DNA of 64,000 nucleotides from Pleionea sp. CnH1-48 (GCF_024124665.1 NZ_JAMXSB010000003.1:186001-250000), one strand, 5' to 3'; shown: positions 51,421-61,737, counted from the first letter of the stretch. A program made the numbers and translations. Notes: generated by a model not told the origin, from the sequence alone.

Positions 51421-52494
51421 TTAAGATGGTATCGATTCCGGTAATAAAATTCCTTCTTGCACTATGACCTTTTCGAGCATTTCAGTGACCTGCGCTACCG
51501 ATATGTGTGACATCAACTCGTCCCCTTTGATACGTGCTCCCCAGGGCAGCTCAGAAACGGGTTTTCCATACTGCTTTTCGGCATTCGCAGCATAAACTTC
51601 TACCACATAATCCTGATACAGATACGGACCCGTTCGCTTAGGGTTACTGTGGGCATAGAGCCCAATAACAGGCGTGTTTTGAGTGACAGCAATATGAGCC
51701 GGACCAGAATCTGGAGCCAACACTACCGACGCTCGCTTTAACAATGCGAGTAGCTGTTTGAGAGACGTTTGGCCAGTCAGGTTGATCATCGAATGCTTGG
51801 CATAGGACTCAATACTGGCCGAAAGCTCTTTTTCGAGCGTACTTGGACCACCACTGATCACGACCTGGAATCCTCGTTCTGCCGCATAATCAGCCACAGC
51901 CGCATAACGCTCGGCCAACCAGTTGCGTTCTGCTTTGCTGGCTGCGGGCGAAATCACTAACACAGGCTGATTGCTTTGAGGCAGTATCGAGCCTGCCCAC
52001 TGCAGATCGTCATCGCTGATGGGCATATCCCACTGAGGCGGTGTATCTGGAACACCAATCGCTCGTGTAAAATCGCGAAAGCCATCTAACACATGAAACC
52101 CTTGTTCTGAGTCAATATGATCGCTCACAAACCACGAGTGCAACTCTTTGCTACGTTGACGCGCAAACCCTATTTTTCGGTCAGCGGGAATGCACCCAGC
52201 AGCAAGATTTGCTCTCAGCGCTAACTGCATGTGCAGTAATACATCGAAGCGTCGTCCTTTGAGCTGCTTCCGCAGTGCCTGAAAAGCGCGCCACCCCTGC
52301 GACTTATCAAATACTATCAGCTCGACCCCTTGCAGCCCCTGTAGCATCTGGGCTTCAATCTTACCTACAATCCAGGTGATTTTAGCCGTCGGATAATGAC
52401 GCTGAATCGCCTGGACAGCCGACACTGCATGGCAAACATCACCAATAGCCGACAGGCGTAAAACACACAGTGACGATGGGGCTAACTGCGGCAA
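51421..52494 (-). CDS. Glycosyltransferase family 9 (heptosyltransferase-like)
   Basis: 357-residue GT9 enzyme, probably adding a heptose or related sugar to the LPS inner core at the cytoplasmic face of the inner membrane. Motifs: LRLSAIGDVCHAVSAVQAI at the N-terminus, VLVISPAASKAERNW, YAAVADYAAERGFQVVISGGPS, LINLTGQ-like MINLTGQTSLKQLLALLKRA and VLAPDSGPAHIAVTQNTPVIGLY, the donor-binding region typical of WaaC/WaaF-like enzymes. Start codon is TTG with AGAGGA at proper spacing. Divergent from kdkA, supporting an LPS role. Confidence 0.9.
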   Translation of the reverse strand: MPQLAPSSLCVLRLSAIGDVCHAVSAVQAIQRHYPTAKITWIVGKIEAQMLQGLQGVELIVFDKSQGWRAFQALRKQLKGRRFDVLLHMQLALRANLAAGCIPADRKIGFARQRSKELHSWFVSDHIDSEQGFHVLDGFRDFTRAIGVPDTPPQWDMPISDDDLQWAGSILPQSNQPVLVISPAASKAERNWLAERYAAVADYAAERGFQVVISGGPSTLEKELSASIESYAKHSMINLTGQTSLKQLLALLKRASVVLAPDSGPAHIAVTQNTPVIGLYAHSNPKRTGPYLYQDYVVEVYAANAEKQYGKPVSELPWGARIKGDELMSHISVAQVTEMLEKVIVQEGILLPESIPS

Positions 52495-52577
52495 AATATT
52501 CCTCTTATAAAATTGTCAAAAATTTACATTGAAGTTATTGTATCATTAGCGTTACATAAACCTAAATCTGTTGTATT

Positions 52578-53294
52578 TTGAGTAAAATTCATTCACCCAA
52601 TCATCACGAATTCATTGTGACGGCTAACCATGTCGCCCATGAAGTTCATCCCGACTATTTTGATGCTTCTTATTGGCAGCAAAAAAATCAGATCACAGGA
52701 TCGTCTGTTGGCCGTAATACAACTTGGTTTTTCCAACTGGATCAGCTGCAGTATGTATTGCGCCACTATTACCGTGGGGGAATGATTGGCAAACTGCTGA
52801 ATGACACTTACGTATTTACGGGTGTCACCAAAACACGCGCTTTTAGAGAGCTGCATCTATTGGAGCAACTCTCAACAATGGGCCTCAATGCCCCCAAACC
52901 CTTTGCCGCTTTCATTAAACGACAAGGTCTTTACTATCGAGCCGACTTAATCACTCAACGCATCGAAGGTGCACAAGATATCTTCCACCTTCTGCAAGCA
53001 GAGTCTTTGCATCAGCAGCAGTGGATGAGCATCGGTCATACAATCCGCCAGTTTCATGACAAAGGCATTTATCATGCCGATTTGAACATCCATAATATCT
53101 TGATGGACGACAAAGAAGACATCTGGTTAATCGACTTTGATAGAGGTGAGCAACGTAAGCTTGATGATATCTGGCCGCAAGCCAATCTGGATAGACTATT
53201 ACGTTCTCTCAACAAAGAAAAAAATCAGCAAAAACGATTTTATTGGCAAAAGAAAGACTGGGAATATCTGCTCGAGGGATACCACGGGAGTTAG
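52578..53294 (+). CDS. kdkA: 3-deoxy-D-manno-octulosonic acid (Kdo) kinase
   Basis: Phosphorylates Kdo of Kdo-lipid A at position 4. 238 residues align with Haemophilus KdkA: ITGSSVGRNTTWFFQ, VLRHYYRGGMIGKL, TRAFRELHLLEQL, GLNAPKPFAAFI, IRQFHDKGIYHADLNIHNIL (catalytic Asp region) and WLIDFDRGE (Mg-binding Asp). The only ORF-initial codon is TTG at 52578 without a good ribosome site; GTG 14 codons downstream is an alternative, but the longer start fits the family. Divergent from the GT9 gene across 83 bp. Confidence 0.92.
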   Translation: MSKIHSPNHHEFIVTANHVAHEVHPDYFDASYWQQKNQITGSSVGRNTTWFFQLDQLQYVLRHYYRGGMIGKLLNDTYVFTGVTKTRAFRELHLLEQLSTMGLNAPKPFAAFIKRQGLYYRADLITQRIEGAQDIFHLLQAESLHQQQWMSIGHTIRQFHDKGIYHADLNIHNILMDDKEDIWLIDFDRGEQRKLDDIWPQANLDRLLRSLNKEKNQQKRFYWQKKDWEYLLEGYHGS

Positions 53295-53360
53295 GGCTCT
53301 TAGGCCCTGAACATCATAATCATCAGGCAGCTATCTCACAAAAAGCACCCAACGTTCGAT

Positions 53361-55472
53361 CTAAGTCATCATACTCGCTTTAACACACTTTAAGATATCG
53401 TAGCTGTAAGTTCCTTCAAAGGTTTCAAACACAGGTTTCAGACGCCCCTCTTCGCCCTGCAATTCAAAAGCCTGGCGGATCTGATCTAACTCATCATCTT
53501 GTATATCAATCACCTGCTCCAGCTGCAATTGACCCGTTTCGATGGCTTTTGCCAGATGATTGTAGATGGTCCCTTCTTTAACTTGTTGCTGTTCTGCAAT
53601 GGCTTCAACTTCATGGCCATCAAGAAACAAGCGAATGCTCACCGCCGGGTCCGATCGGCGTCGTTCATTTTGCGCGACATAATCGGCAATCAACTCAACA
53701 AACACCTCACCATAAGTGTCCAATTTTTTCGCACCGACACCGGTTATCATACTCATTTGAGTAAGAGATACAGGCTTTTGCTCAACCAATTCTAACAAGG
53801 TTGCATCATGAAAAATCATATAAGGTGCCAGGTCGTTTTCTGCCGCCAGTTGTTTACGTAATGCACGCAGAGCTTCCCAGAGTTTATTTTCTGACGTTCT
53901 TTCTGGCGCTACTTTAGATGTTTGACGTCGAGACTCGCGTTTTTCGATCAGCTCTTTACGCAACATCAATGTTTGTTCGCCTTTTAGAAAAGGACGGCAC
54001 TTTTCGGCCAAACGCAAACTTCCGTGACCTTCGATATCCACCAGCAACAAGTCTCGCGAAATCAACTGTCGAAACACACTGCGCCATTGAACAACATTGA
54101 GCTCGCTACCAATGCCAAATACTGACAGTTTGTCGTGTCCAAAACTTTTGATGCGTTCATTGTCTTTGCCTAACAATACATCCACCAAATAATTCACACC
54201 AAAGCGTTCTCCGGTACGATAAACACATGACAAAGCTTTTTGTGCTACGACGGTGGCATCCCAGGTTTCTACAGGGTTTAGACAAGTATCACAGTTACCG
54301 CAAGGCTCAGGCATCTGATCACCAAAATAACTGAGCAAAGCCTGACGCCGACAGGTGACCAACTCACAAAAACCTAAGATCGCATCCAGCTTGTAACGCT
54401 CAACGCGTTTAAATTGATCATTCGCCTGTGAGCTTTCTAACATTTGGCGCAGAGTAATGACATCTTGCAAGCCGTAACTCATCCAGGCTGATGATGGCAA
54501 TCCATCTCGTCCGGCACGCCCGGTCTCCTGATAATAAGCTTCAATACTTTTTGGCAAGTTTAGATGGGCAACAAAACGCACATCCGGTTTATCAATACCC
54601 ATTCCAAATGCAATGGTCGCAACAATAATGACTTTGTCTTCTTGCAAAAAGCGTGTTTGATTTTGTTGACGAACTTCCGCTGAAAGACCCGCGTGATAAG
54701 GCAGCGCAGTTAATCCTTTGTCGGCTAACCATTGTGCTGTTTGTTCTACTTTTTTGCGCGACAAACAATAAACAATACCCGCATGATCTTCATGCTCACT
54801 GCGAATAAAACGTAACAGAGCGTCACGCGCATTAGGAGACTGAGTGATCTGATAACGAATATTGGGTCGGTCAAAACCACTGATAAACATTCGCCCTTGT
54901 TGCAACGATAACCGTTCGGCAATTTCGTTGCGTGTATTAGCATCAGCCGTTGCGGTTAAAGCAACACGAGGAACATGAGGATAGCGCTGAGCAAGAATGG
55001 ATAATTTAATATATTCTGGACGAAAATCATGCCCCCACTGCGAAACACAGTGAGCCTCATCAATCGCAAACAATGACAATGAAGATTGATCCAGTAAGGA
55101 CAAAAATCGATCCGTCATTAAACGTTCAGGGGCCACATACAAGAGATCAAGTTGGCCATCACGCACTTGTTGCTCAACATAGTACGCCGATTGGGCATCC
55201 ATCGTGGAGTTTAAAAACGCCGCTTTAACACCATTCTGAACTAATGTAGCCACCTGATCTTGCATCAACGCAATTAAGGGAGATACCACAATGGCAACAC
55301 CATCACGAACCAGCGCAGGCACTTGATAACACAAAGACTTACCGCCGCCCGTTGGCATAATCACAACCGCGTCACCGCCATCAATTAGGTGGTTAATCAC
55401 TTCATCTTGAGGTGGGCGAAAAGCATCATAGCCAAATACTGTTTTTAATGTCGCTAATGCTTGCGATGACAT
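53361..55472 (-). CDS. recQ: ATP-dependent DNA helicase RecQ
   Basis: 3'-5' SF2 helicase for recombination and fork repair. 703 residues: Walker [21 protein letters not shown] box [23 protein letters not shown]-equivalent [11 protein letters not shown], motif [15 protein letters not shown], zinc cysteines ([15 protein letters not shown]), RQC winged helix, HRDC around residues 530-605 and a further C-terminal helix-turn-helix ([23 protein letters not shown]), of HTH_40 type, beyond the E. coli length. I start at ATG 55472 ([10 protein letters not shown]), ten codons inside the longer frame. Monocistronic. Confidence 0.95.
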   Translation of the reverse strand: MSSQALATLKTVFGYDAFRPPQDEVINHLIDGGDAVVIMPTGGGKSLCYQVPALVRDGVAIVVSPLIALMQDQVATLVQNGVKAAFLNSTMDAQSAYYVEQQVRDGQLDLLYVAPERLMTDRFLSLLDQSSLSLFAIDEAHCVSQWGHDFRPEYIKLSILAQRYPHVPRVALTATADANTRNEIAERLSLQQGRMFISGFDRPNIRYQITQSPNARDALLRFIRSEHEDHAGIVYCLSRKKVEQTAQWLADKGLTALPYHAGLSAEVRQQNQTRFLQEDKVIIVATIAFGMGIDKPDVRFVAHLNLPKSIEAYYQETGRAGRDGLPSSAWMSYGLQDVITLRQMLESSQANDQFKRVERYKLDAILGFCELVTCRRQALLSYFGDQMPEPCGNCDTCLNPVETWDATVVAQKALSCVYRTGERFGVNYLVDVLLGKDNERIKSFGHDKLSVFGIGSELNVVQWRSVFRQLISRDLLLVDIEGHGSLRLAEKCRPFLKGEQTLMLRKELIEKRESRRQTSKVAPERTSENKLWEALRALRKQLAAENDLAPYMIFHDATLLELVEQKPVSLTQMSMITGVGAKKLDTYGEVFVELIADYVAQNERRRSDPAVSIRLFLDGHEVEAIAEQQQVKEGTIYNHLAKAIETGQLQLEQVIDIQDDELDQIRQAFELQGEEGRLKPVFETFEGTYSYDILKCVKASMMT

Positions 55473-55621
55473 CAATGTTTTTCCGTAATACCAGGGCAAC
55501 ATGCCCTAAATTCTGTCTATAGAAAGCTACCATACTTTACTTTAGAGTTAGAGCAAAGGAGATATTGTCGATAAAACAACTAAGAGATTGCACCAATAAA
55601 ACAAGCCTGTTCACAAAACGG

Positions 55622-56611
55622 TCAACCTTTCTTGACTGAATCTTCTGTGGCCTGTTGCTTTTGTTCATACATAAGCCGATCCACAAACCGCAACATGTCT
55701 TCTAACTCGTTGGCTTCTTCGGGTTCAAATAAATGGCATCCAATGCTCACTTTTAAATCCAACCGTATATCCAAACGTTCAGATGCTCGATCTAACGAAC
55801 GATGAATGCGCTCAACTAAATGCTCCAGCGCTCCAGTGTCCTGAGAAATCGCCATAATCACAAATTCATCACCACCTAATCGAGCAGCAAGATCCGACTC
55901 TCGCACATTAGATTGGATAACATCGGCCAATTCCCTGATGGCTTTATCTCCCACATGATGGCCAGACAGATCATTAATCGACTTCAATTTATCCAGATCT
56001 AAATACAGCAGCCCAACAGGAGAACCAAAACGTTTGGCGAGTTTGAGCTTCTGCTCACCCAGAGTAAAAAAACCGCGACGATTAAATAGTCCCGTCATAT
56101 CATCAGATAATGACATCACCTTGAGTCGTTCGCACTGTTGAATCAACTCCAAATCCGCTTGCACCAGTTCCTTGAATTGTTCGAGCAATTGAATATAAGC
56201 ATCTTTATATTCTGTACTCTGCTTATCGAGCACGCAGATAGTTCCAAACGGCTTACCGTCGGGCCAGCGCAACTCCATGCCTAGATAAGATTGAACACCT
56301 CCTTCGCTTACCGGAGATATATTTTTCCACCGCTCATGATTAGGAGCATCCTTTACGTACAAAGACTCAGAACGTTCAATAATGTGACGACAGAAACTAT
56401 CCATTTCCCACGGAAAACTCCCCCCCTCCTTCATAAAGGCATTATCGTGACGAGTAGTCACCACCGTCTTAAATTCATTCCCGATATACTGAACAATCGC
56501 CCCGCAAGGTGCATCATAAAGTTCAGCGATCAAATCAACAATTTTCTGCCACTTGCCCACATTCAACGCAGGTGGAGAATTATCGAGTATGTATTTATTG
56601 TGCTCAATCAT
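55622..56611 (-). CDS. GAF-GGDEF diguanylate cyclase
   Basis: 329 residues, no membrane segment. An N-terminal GAF domain (about 12-160: IVDLIAELYDAPCGAIVQYIG, SYLGMELRWPDGKPFGTICVLD) is followed by GGDEF (about 165-325) with active motif RLGGDEFVIMA. The I-site RxxD (RESD) precedes it by five residues, so feedback inhibition is expected. GAF domains of this type often bind small ligands or sense redox state. Start at ATG 56611 (MIEHNKYIL) after GAGATG; ten codons shorter than the longest frame. Third GGDEF protein of the window. Confidence 0.92.
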   Translation of the reverse strand: MIEHNKYILDNSPPALNVGKWQKIVDLIAELYDAPCGAIVQYIGNEFKTVVTTRHDNAFMKEGGSFPWEMDSFCRHIIERSESLYVKDAPNHERWKNISPVSEGGVQSYLGMELRWPDGKPFGTICVLDKQSTEYKDAYIQLLEQFKELVQADLELIQQCERLKVMSLSDDMTGLFNRRGFFTLGEQKLKLAKRFGSPVGLLYLDLDKLKSINDLSGHHVGDKAIRELADVIQSNVRESDLAARLGGDEFVIMAISQDTGALEHLVERIHRSLDRASERLDIRLDLKVSIGCHLFEPEEANELEDMLRFVDRLMYEQKQQATEDSVKKG

Positions 56612-56886
56612 GTTACATCTCACTACCGCTAACCGCGACACAAAAGGTAATGGGAATCAAGAACGTCACTGTGCGACTAAAAACAGCATCCTCCAAACTA
56701 AGGAGTATCAGCTGATAGAAACGCTCAAAGGAAGCTCTACAAGCCCTACTCTTTAGTATGAGATGTGAGGTCAATACACGTCAAATTGCCGAGGAAAAAA
56801 CAGGCAAACCAATAAGAATAAGAGAAAGTTTTTTAATAAGAAAACTAACTAAGAGGGAGACTTCTCCCTCTTAGTTGGGTAGATAG
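56612..56886. other. Intergenic region upstream of the GAF-GGDEF gene
   Basis: About 275 bases between the GAF-GGDEF start and the 3' end of the lipin-like gene. Apart from the lipin-like gene's terminator at 56836-56876 I see nothing I can support; promoter elements for the GAF-GGDEF gene must lie here but are not clear. Confidence 0.4.
56836..56876 (-). terminator. Rho-independent terminator after the lipin-like gene
   Basis: AACTAAGAGGGAG (56847-56859) and its perfect complement (56864-56876) form a 13-bp stem with loop ACTT; the minus strand then reads AGTTTTCTTATT. Confidence 0.88.
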
Positions 56887-57888
56887 CTATTGACCACAAT
56901 AAGCATTAGCCGTTGGCAAAACAACGTTAAAATAATGGTGAGAATAATCGCCGCCTAAATCGTTAGTGCCACTATTCCCTGCATTTTCACCAATAATATA
57001 AGTGTCGGAAGCCGGAATACCAGCGTCACGGTAAGAGGATATATCAGTACTGGCATTACCGTAGGCGCGGATGATTTCTAGTCCCACATTGTTAATCAGG
57101 TTTTTAATGTAATCCCGCTTATACTGCTCTGTATTAGAAGGAAACGGCTCGCTGCCATTAGGATTGGTGCGTAAATGCCACTGATTAAGTCCCATGACAT
57201 CCCCCAACCAACGACGCGTCGTTTTTGCTTGCCAGTAGGAGCGGCCTGTTAAGTAAATAACCTGATAACCTTTGGCGACATAAGCTTCTACAGTTTGCTT
57301 AGCATAAGCATGTGGATCGGCGGTATCCGTTCCCAGATAATCTCCCACACCTTCAAAATCACTCAATGTCAGTGTGCCATCAATATCAAATAGAACCGTC
57401 TCACGATTCGGATTAACAACGGTCAAAAAACCATCCGCAGAAGACAGATCCCCTTCTACAACCATGCGGACACGATATTCGCCGGTAGGACGAACACCGA
57501 CAGGAACATAAATTTTACCATCAGAGTTGGTGCGGTACTCACCAAGATATTCCCATCCTTGAATTGAAGCCCCATGAATGTAGACATGAACGTCTTCACC
57601 TTCGAGATCTTTGTGAATCACCTGGCCGTAATCGAATTTACCAACAAAAGTCGCCGCCTGGTTTTTTGCTACGATTTGATCATGCACCATGTGAAAAGGT
57701 GCCGCAGTCCATGACAACCAACGGTTACCCCAATGACGAAACTTTTTCTTTGCTGGTCCCTGCAAGGAAGGTGGATTAAGTGCAGCACTGTAATCAGTAC
57801 ACTGTTGAGCGGAGGCAGTGCCGACCAATGTTATTCCTAACACCAGGGCTGCTAATTTTTTGATGCTTCTTGATTGAAAAACGGTCAT
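56887..57888 (-). CDS. Secreted lipin/LNS2-like HAD phosphatase
   Basis: 333 residues with signal peptide (LAALVLGITLVGTASA). The N-terminal part (about 30-165) has beta-rich segments (YGQVIHKDLEGEDVHVYIH, GKIYVPVGVRPTGEYRVRMV) like those before LNS2 domains; the C-terminal HAD domain (about 165-330) has VLFDIDGTLTLSDFEGVGDY, with the lipin-type DxDGT catalytic motif, and YLTGRSYWQAKTTRRWL, matching the YL.(A/G)R signature of lipins and PITP/Nir proteins. Related eukaryotic enzymes dephosphorylate phosphatidic acid; here the enzyme is exported, so the substrate may be an extracellular or periplasmic phospholipid product. Monocistronic with a strong terminator. Confidence 0.75.
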   Translation of the reverse strand: MTVFQSRSIKKLAALVLGITLVGTASAQQCTDYSAALNPPSLQGPAKKKFRHWGNRWLSWTAAPFHMVHDQIVAKNQAATFVGKFDYGQVIHKDLEGEDVHVYIHGASIQGWEYLGEYRTNSDGKIYVPVGVRPTGEYRVRMVVEGDLSSADGFLTVVNPNRETVLFDIDGTLTLSDFEGVGDYLGTDTADPHAYAKQTVEAYVAKGYQVIYLTGRSYWQAKTTRRWLGDVMGLNQWHLRTNPNGSEPFPSNTEQYKRDYIKNLINNVGLEIIRAYGNASTDISSYRDAGIPASDTYIIGENAGNSGTNDLGGDYSHHYFNVVLPTANAYCGQ

Positions 57889-58120
57889 AAATACTCCTAC
57901 CTGAAAATTTATCGTTATGGTTATCAGGGGCCTGATATAAAAACAGGCGTGAACTATATTTGTTCAACTTGAATATTTTATTACCGAATTTTTAAGCTTT
58001 GTCTAATTTACTGTCACAAAAATGACCAATAAATCTCACAAAAGCATGAGGAATCTCATTAAAGATTATGATTTGAAATGTAACGAAAAGGCGCGTTCGG
58101 TGGGAATAATGATTTCTTAT

Positions 58121-58615
58121 TCAACTATCTTCCAATAACCACTTATACATCACAAAAGAGTCAACCAAGCCCAGGCGTTTATGAGCATAAGCTTTAGGCA
58201 GCGTTCCTACGATCTCAAACCCTAAAGATTGCCAAAGCTTAACAGCCACTTCATTCGTCGAAACCACCGCATTAAATTGCATGGCTTTAAATCCCAGTTC
58301 AATGGCCTGTTGCTGAGAATGCTGACACAACTGTTTGGCAACACCTTTACCACGAGCTGCTGGAGCCACCATATAACCACAGTTACAGACATGACCTCCT
58401 GGCCCACCGGCATTAGGTTTTAAATAGTAAGACCCCAGAATCACCTCTCCCTGTTTTGCCACGAAAGTGCGCAACGGCAGTTCACACCATAAATCAAAGG
58501 CTTCATCCATAGACAAACCAGGATCGAAAGCGTAGGTTTCTTGAGCTTGAATAACAGACTCAAACACCGGCCAAAAGGCTTCAAAGTCAGCTCTGGTCAT
58601 CGATTGAATGATCAT
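58121..58615 (-). CDS. GNAT-family N-acetyltransferase
   Basis: 164-residue acetyl-CoA-dependent transferase. Motif A is APAARGKGVAKQLCQHSQQQA (RxxGxA type), followed by FNAVVSTNEVAVKLWQSLGFEIVGTLP. N-terminal segment IIQSMTRADFEAFWPVFESV is typical. Acceptor unknown. AAGGAG is seven bases before the ATG. It follows mazG by 27 bases on the same strand, so it may be co-transcribed at the end of the relA-mazG unit. Confidence 0.9.
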   Translation of the reverse strand: MIIQSMTRADFEAFWPVFESVIQAQETYAFDPGLSMDEAFDLWCELPLRTFVAKQGEVILGSYYLKPNAGGPGGHVCNCGYMVAPAARGKGVAKQLCQHSQQQAIELGFKAMQFNAVVSTNEVAVKLWQSLGFEIVGTLPKAYAHKRLGLVDSFVMYKWLLEDS

Positions 58616-58642
58616 TCTTATAACTCCTTAATCAAAAGTGAC

Positions 58643-59473
58643 CTACTTCTTGGCCAGTTGTGCTTTTGCCAGCTCCCAAAATTCATCCATTCGTTGCAAT
58701 GACATGGCATCCAACTGTTCATCTTCATTATCAACCAACGCTTCCATCACACGAAATCTTTGCGAAAACTTCTTGTTGGCTCGAGCCAATGCCGACTCAG
58801 CATCAATGCCCAGATGACGCGACAAATTCACACAGGCAAACAGCAAATCCCCCACTTCGTCTTCGAGTCTGTCTTTGTCAGGAGATTGACTGGCATCCTG
58901 TGGGATTTCCTGATGAATTTCTGCAATCTCTTCATCGATTTTTTCCCAAACACCGCTAACATCAGGCCAATCAAAACCCGCCCGCGCCGCCCGCTTTTGC
59001 ATCTTTTGCGAGGCTTTTAATGCGGGTAAGCTTTTGGGAATATCATCCATCATGCTGGCCTGCGACGCTTCATTTTTTTGTTCGCGCTCTTTGTGCTTTT
59101 GCGACTCCCAGGCTTTATGAAAAGCTTCTTCCGATTCATAAGTGACATCGCTAAACACATGAGGGTGACGCGTAATGAGCTTGTGGCAAACGCCCTCGAC
59201 TACATCATCAAACTCAAAATGTTGATCTTCTTTGGCCAGCTGACAATAAAAAACCACCTGAAAGAGCAAGTCTCCAAGCTCGCCTTTCAAGTCAACAAAG
59301 TCTTCGCGCTCGATAGCATCAGCAACTTCGTAGGTTTCTTCGATAGTATAAGGAACAATGGTCGAGTAACTCTGCTTCAAATCCCAAGGGCATCCTGATT
59401 CAGGATCTCTCAGTTGAGTCATAACATCGAGCAAGGATTGCATGGAGGAGTGATTATCTTTGAGCTTGGTCAT
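58643..59473 (-). CDS. mazG: Nucleoside triphosphate pyrophosphohydrolase MazG
   Basis: Hydrolyses NTPs to NMP and pyrophosphate, limiting ppGpp-related and aberrant nucleotides. 276 residues with two MazG folds: CPWDLKQSYSTIVPYTIEETYEVADAI and LKGELGDLLFQVVFY (EExxE...ExxD metal-binding pattern) in the first, and EEIAEIHQEI with LEDEVGDLLFACVNLSRHLG in the second. It follows relA, an order conserved in many gammaproteobacteria and functionally apt because MazG modulates the stringent response. Confidence 0.96.
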   Translation of the reverse strand: MTKLKDNHSSMQSLLDVMTQLRDPESGCPWDLKQSYSTIVPYTIEETYEVADAIEREDFVDLKGELGDLLFQVVFYCQLAKEDQHFEFDDVVEGVCHKLITRHPHVFSDVTYESEEAFHKAWESQKHKEREQKNEASQASMMDDIPKSLPALKASQKMQKRAARAGFDWPDVSGVWEKIDEEIAEIHQEIPQDASQSPDKDRLEDEVGDLLFACVNLSRHLGIDAESALARANKKFSQRFRVMEALVDNEDEQLDAMSLQRMDEFWELAKAQLAKK

Positions 59474-59491
59474 AAGTTATTTATCTGTGAC

Positions 59492-59520
59492 AACGGCCTT
59501 CAAGTTCATTGCAGGCCGTT
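59492..59520 (-). terminator. Hairpin between relA and mazG
   Basis: AACGGCCT (59492-59499) and AGGCCGTT (59513-59520) are a perfect 8-bp stem with a 13-base loop, starting six bases after the relA stop. The minus strand lacks a good U-tract, so it may attenuate or protect rather than fully stop transcription into mazG. Confidence 0.5.
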
Positions 59521-59526
59521 CTGTTT

Positions 59527-61737
59527 TTATTGTTTACGTTGAACTTCGATTACATTTTGGATCTGGCTAAGATGAGCGATCACTCGATAGAGCTTTTCGG
59601 TGTTTTCGATATTCACCGTTGCCGTAATGTCCGTTGTTTGAAGTTTTTTGTTTAGGTTGGTATTAAAGGATTCAACACTGACTTTTTCGTTAGCAAAAAC
59701 CGTGGTTATGTCTCGCAACAAGCCTTTACGGTCATAAGCTCGAATTTTAATATCAACATCATAAACATCGTCGGTATCTTCCCCCCAGTTCACTTCGATC
59801 AGTCGATCGGCTTTGTCGTTGTCCACCGACAACACATAACTGCAATCCTGACGATGAATCACCACTCCACGTCCCTGAGTGATGTAACCAATAATGCGTT
59901 CACCAGGAACAGGTTTGCAGCAACCCGCAATTTTCGTTAGTAAGTTGCCCACACCTTGCACATGAATGTCATCTGATGACGTTGACTTTTTGGTTTGTGG
60001 CCGTGCTGCCACTTTTTGCTGACTGGTGCGTGGAATATCAAGCAAAGAACGAATCGAGTTAAGCACTTGTGTCATGCCGATATCACCGGCACCAATGCCA
60101 GCATATAGGTCATCTACCGCATGATAATTAAAACGCTTGGATAACTTATCTAAGTCAACATTTTCGAAACCATAGCGCTGCAAATCTTTCTCTAAAATGG
60201 TGCGTCCAGCGGCAGCATTTTTGTCTTTGTCTTGATGACGGAACCATTGATGAATTTTACTGCGCGCGCGCGAAGAACGAATATAGCCACTGTGCGGACT
60301 TAACCAGTCACGGCTTGGCCCACCAGACTTGCTCGTCAGGACTTCAATTTGCTCACCCGTGTTCAAGGCTTGTGTAAGCGGAACAATGCGGCCATTGACC
60401 TTAGCACCACGGCAACGATGCCCGATGTCGGTATGCACATGGTAGGCAAAGTCCAACGGTGTCGCACCGAGTGGCAAATCAATAACTTTACCTTGAGGTG
60501 TGAACACATAAATACGATCTTCAACCACCTCACTGCGGAACTCTTCTAAAAACTGATTAGCATCAGCCACTTCTTCTTGCCATTCGATTAACTGTCTTAA
60601 CCAGGCAATTTTGGCTTCAAAGCCAGACTGTTGTGCCTGACGGCCTTCTTTATAGCGCCAATGAGCCGCAACCCCCAGTTCGGACTCCTGATGCATGGCC
60701 TGAGTACGAATTTGTACTTCCAGTGTTTTGCCTTCCGGGCCGACCACCGCCGTATGCAACGAGCGATAACCATTTTCTTTTGGGGTCGCAATATAATCAT
60801 CAAATTCTTTGGGTATATGCTTCCATAAGCTATGAACAATCCCCAATGCGGCATAACATTGAGGCTCGTGCTCTACTAGTATACGAACAGCACGCACATC
60901 ATAAATCTCTTCAAATCCCACACCTTTGCGTTGCATCTTTTTCCAGATGCTAAAGATGTGTTTGGCTCTGCCCATCACATCGGCTTTGATGTGCACCTTT
61001 TCTAATTCACTGGTGAGCTTATCCAATACGCGAGCAACAAAACGTTCGCGATCAACGCGCCGTTCATCAAGGCTTTTTGCAATTTTTTTGTAGTTAGCAG
61101 GCTGCAAGTAACGGAAGGATAAATCTTCCATTTCCCATTTCAGCTGTCCGACGCCCAGACGATTTGCTAGCGGCGCATAAATATCTTTAACTTCTGTTGC
61201 AACCAAACGGCGAACCGCTTCGCTGTCATTTTTTACTTCGCGTAACACCGATAACCGCTCAGCCAGCTTAATCAACACTAGACGGACATCATCAACCATA
61301 GCCAACAACATACGACGTAGATTATCAATATGTTGACTGTCGTTTAACGGCTTAGCATCCTGTTGTTTTTGCTGAATCGCACGAATAGACTCCATGGCAC
61401 TCACACCTTTACACAGATGCGCAATGTCCTTAGTCAGTACCGAAGTCAATGTATCCAGATCAATGTATTCTTCTTGATAAAAGGGAAAAATAATCGCTGT
61501 AGCCAAGGTATCTGCATCAACACTCAGTTGGACCAAGATATCCGCAATCACTAAACCTTGTTTAAAAATTTGCTCAGCTTCTTCGTTTTCAACCACCACT
61601 TTTTGCGCTAGTGAAAAGGCATTAGTAATAATACCCTGCTGCTTTTCACTATAATCCATTGGCAAACGAGCCAACCAATCTCTGGGATCGTCTTGGTGAG
61701 AAAACTCGGTAAATTGATTACTTGCAACTTTAACCAT
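59527..61737 (-). CDS. relA: GTP pyrophosphokinase RelA
   Basis: Ribosome-bound (p)ppGpp synthetase of the stringent response. 736 residues: an N-terminal pseudo-hydrolase domain where the HD metal motif is lost (ATAIIFPFYQEEYIDL in its place), synthetase domain (about 240-350: RAVRILVEHEPQCYAALGIV, ENGYRSLHTAVVGPEGKTLE, VQIRTQAMHQESELGVAAHW), TGS (about 400-465: IYVFTPQGKVIDLPLGATPL), a zinc-finger region with IAGCCKPVPGERIIGYITQG and C-terminal ACT. Monofunctional synthetase as in RelA of gammaproteobacteria. Upstream rlmD is 84 bp away, with overlapping hairpins between. Confidence 0.98.
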   Translation of the reverse strand: MVKVASNQFTEFSHQDDPRDWLARLPMDYSEKQQGIITNAFSLAQKVVVENEEAEQIFKQGLVIADILVQLSVDADTLATAIIFPFYQEEYIDLDTLTSVLTKDIAHLCKGVSAMESIRAIQQKQQDAKPLNDSQHIDNLRRMLLAMVDDVRLVLIKLAERLSVLREVKNDSEAVRRLVATEVKDIYAPLANRLGVGQLKWEMEDLSFRYLQPANYKKIAKSLDERRVDRERFVARVLDKLTSELEKVHIKADVMGRAKHIFSIWKKMQRKGVGFEEIYDVRAVRILVEHEPQCYAALGIVHSLWKHIPKEFDDYIATPKENGYRSLHTAVVGPEGKTLEVQIRTQAMHQESELGVAAHWRYKEGRQAQQSGFEAKIAWLRQLIEWQEEVADANQFLEEFRSEVVEDRIYVFTPQGKVIDLPLGATPLDFAYHVHTDIGHRCRGAKVNGRIVPLTQALNTGEQIEVLTSKSGGPSRDWLSPHSGYIRSSRARSKIHQWFRHQDKDKNAAAGRTILEKDLQRYGFENVDLDKLSKRFNYHAVDDLYAGIGAGDIGMTQVLNSIRSLLDIPRTSQQKVAARPQTKKSTSSDDIHVQGVGNLLTKIAGCCKPVPGERIIGYITQGRGVVIHRQDCSYVLSVDNDKADRLIEVNWGEDTDDVYDVDIKIRAYDRKGLLRDITTVFANEKVSVESFNTNLNKKLQTTDITATVNIENTEKLYRVIAHLSQIQNVIEVQRKQ

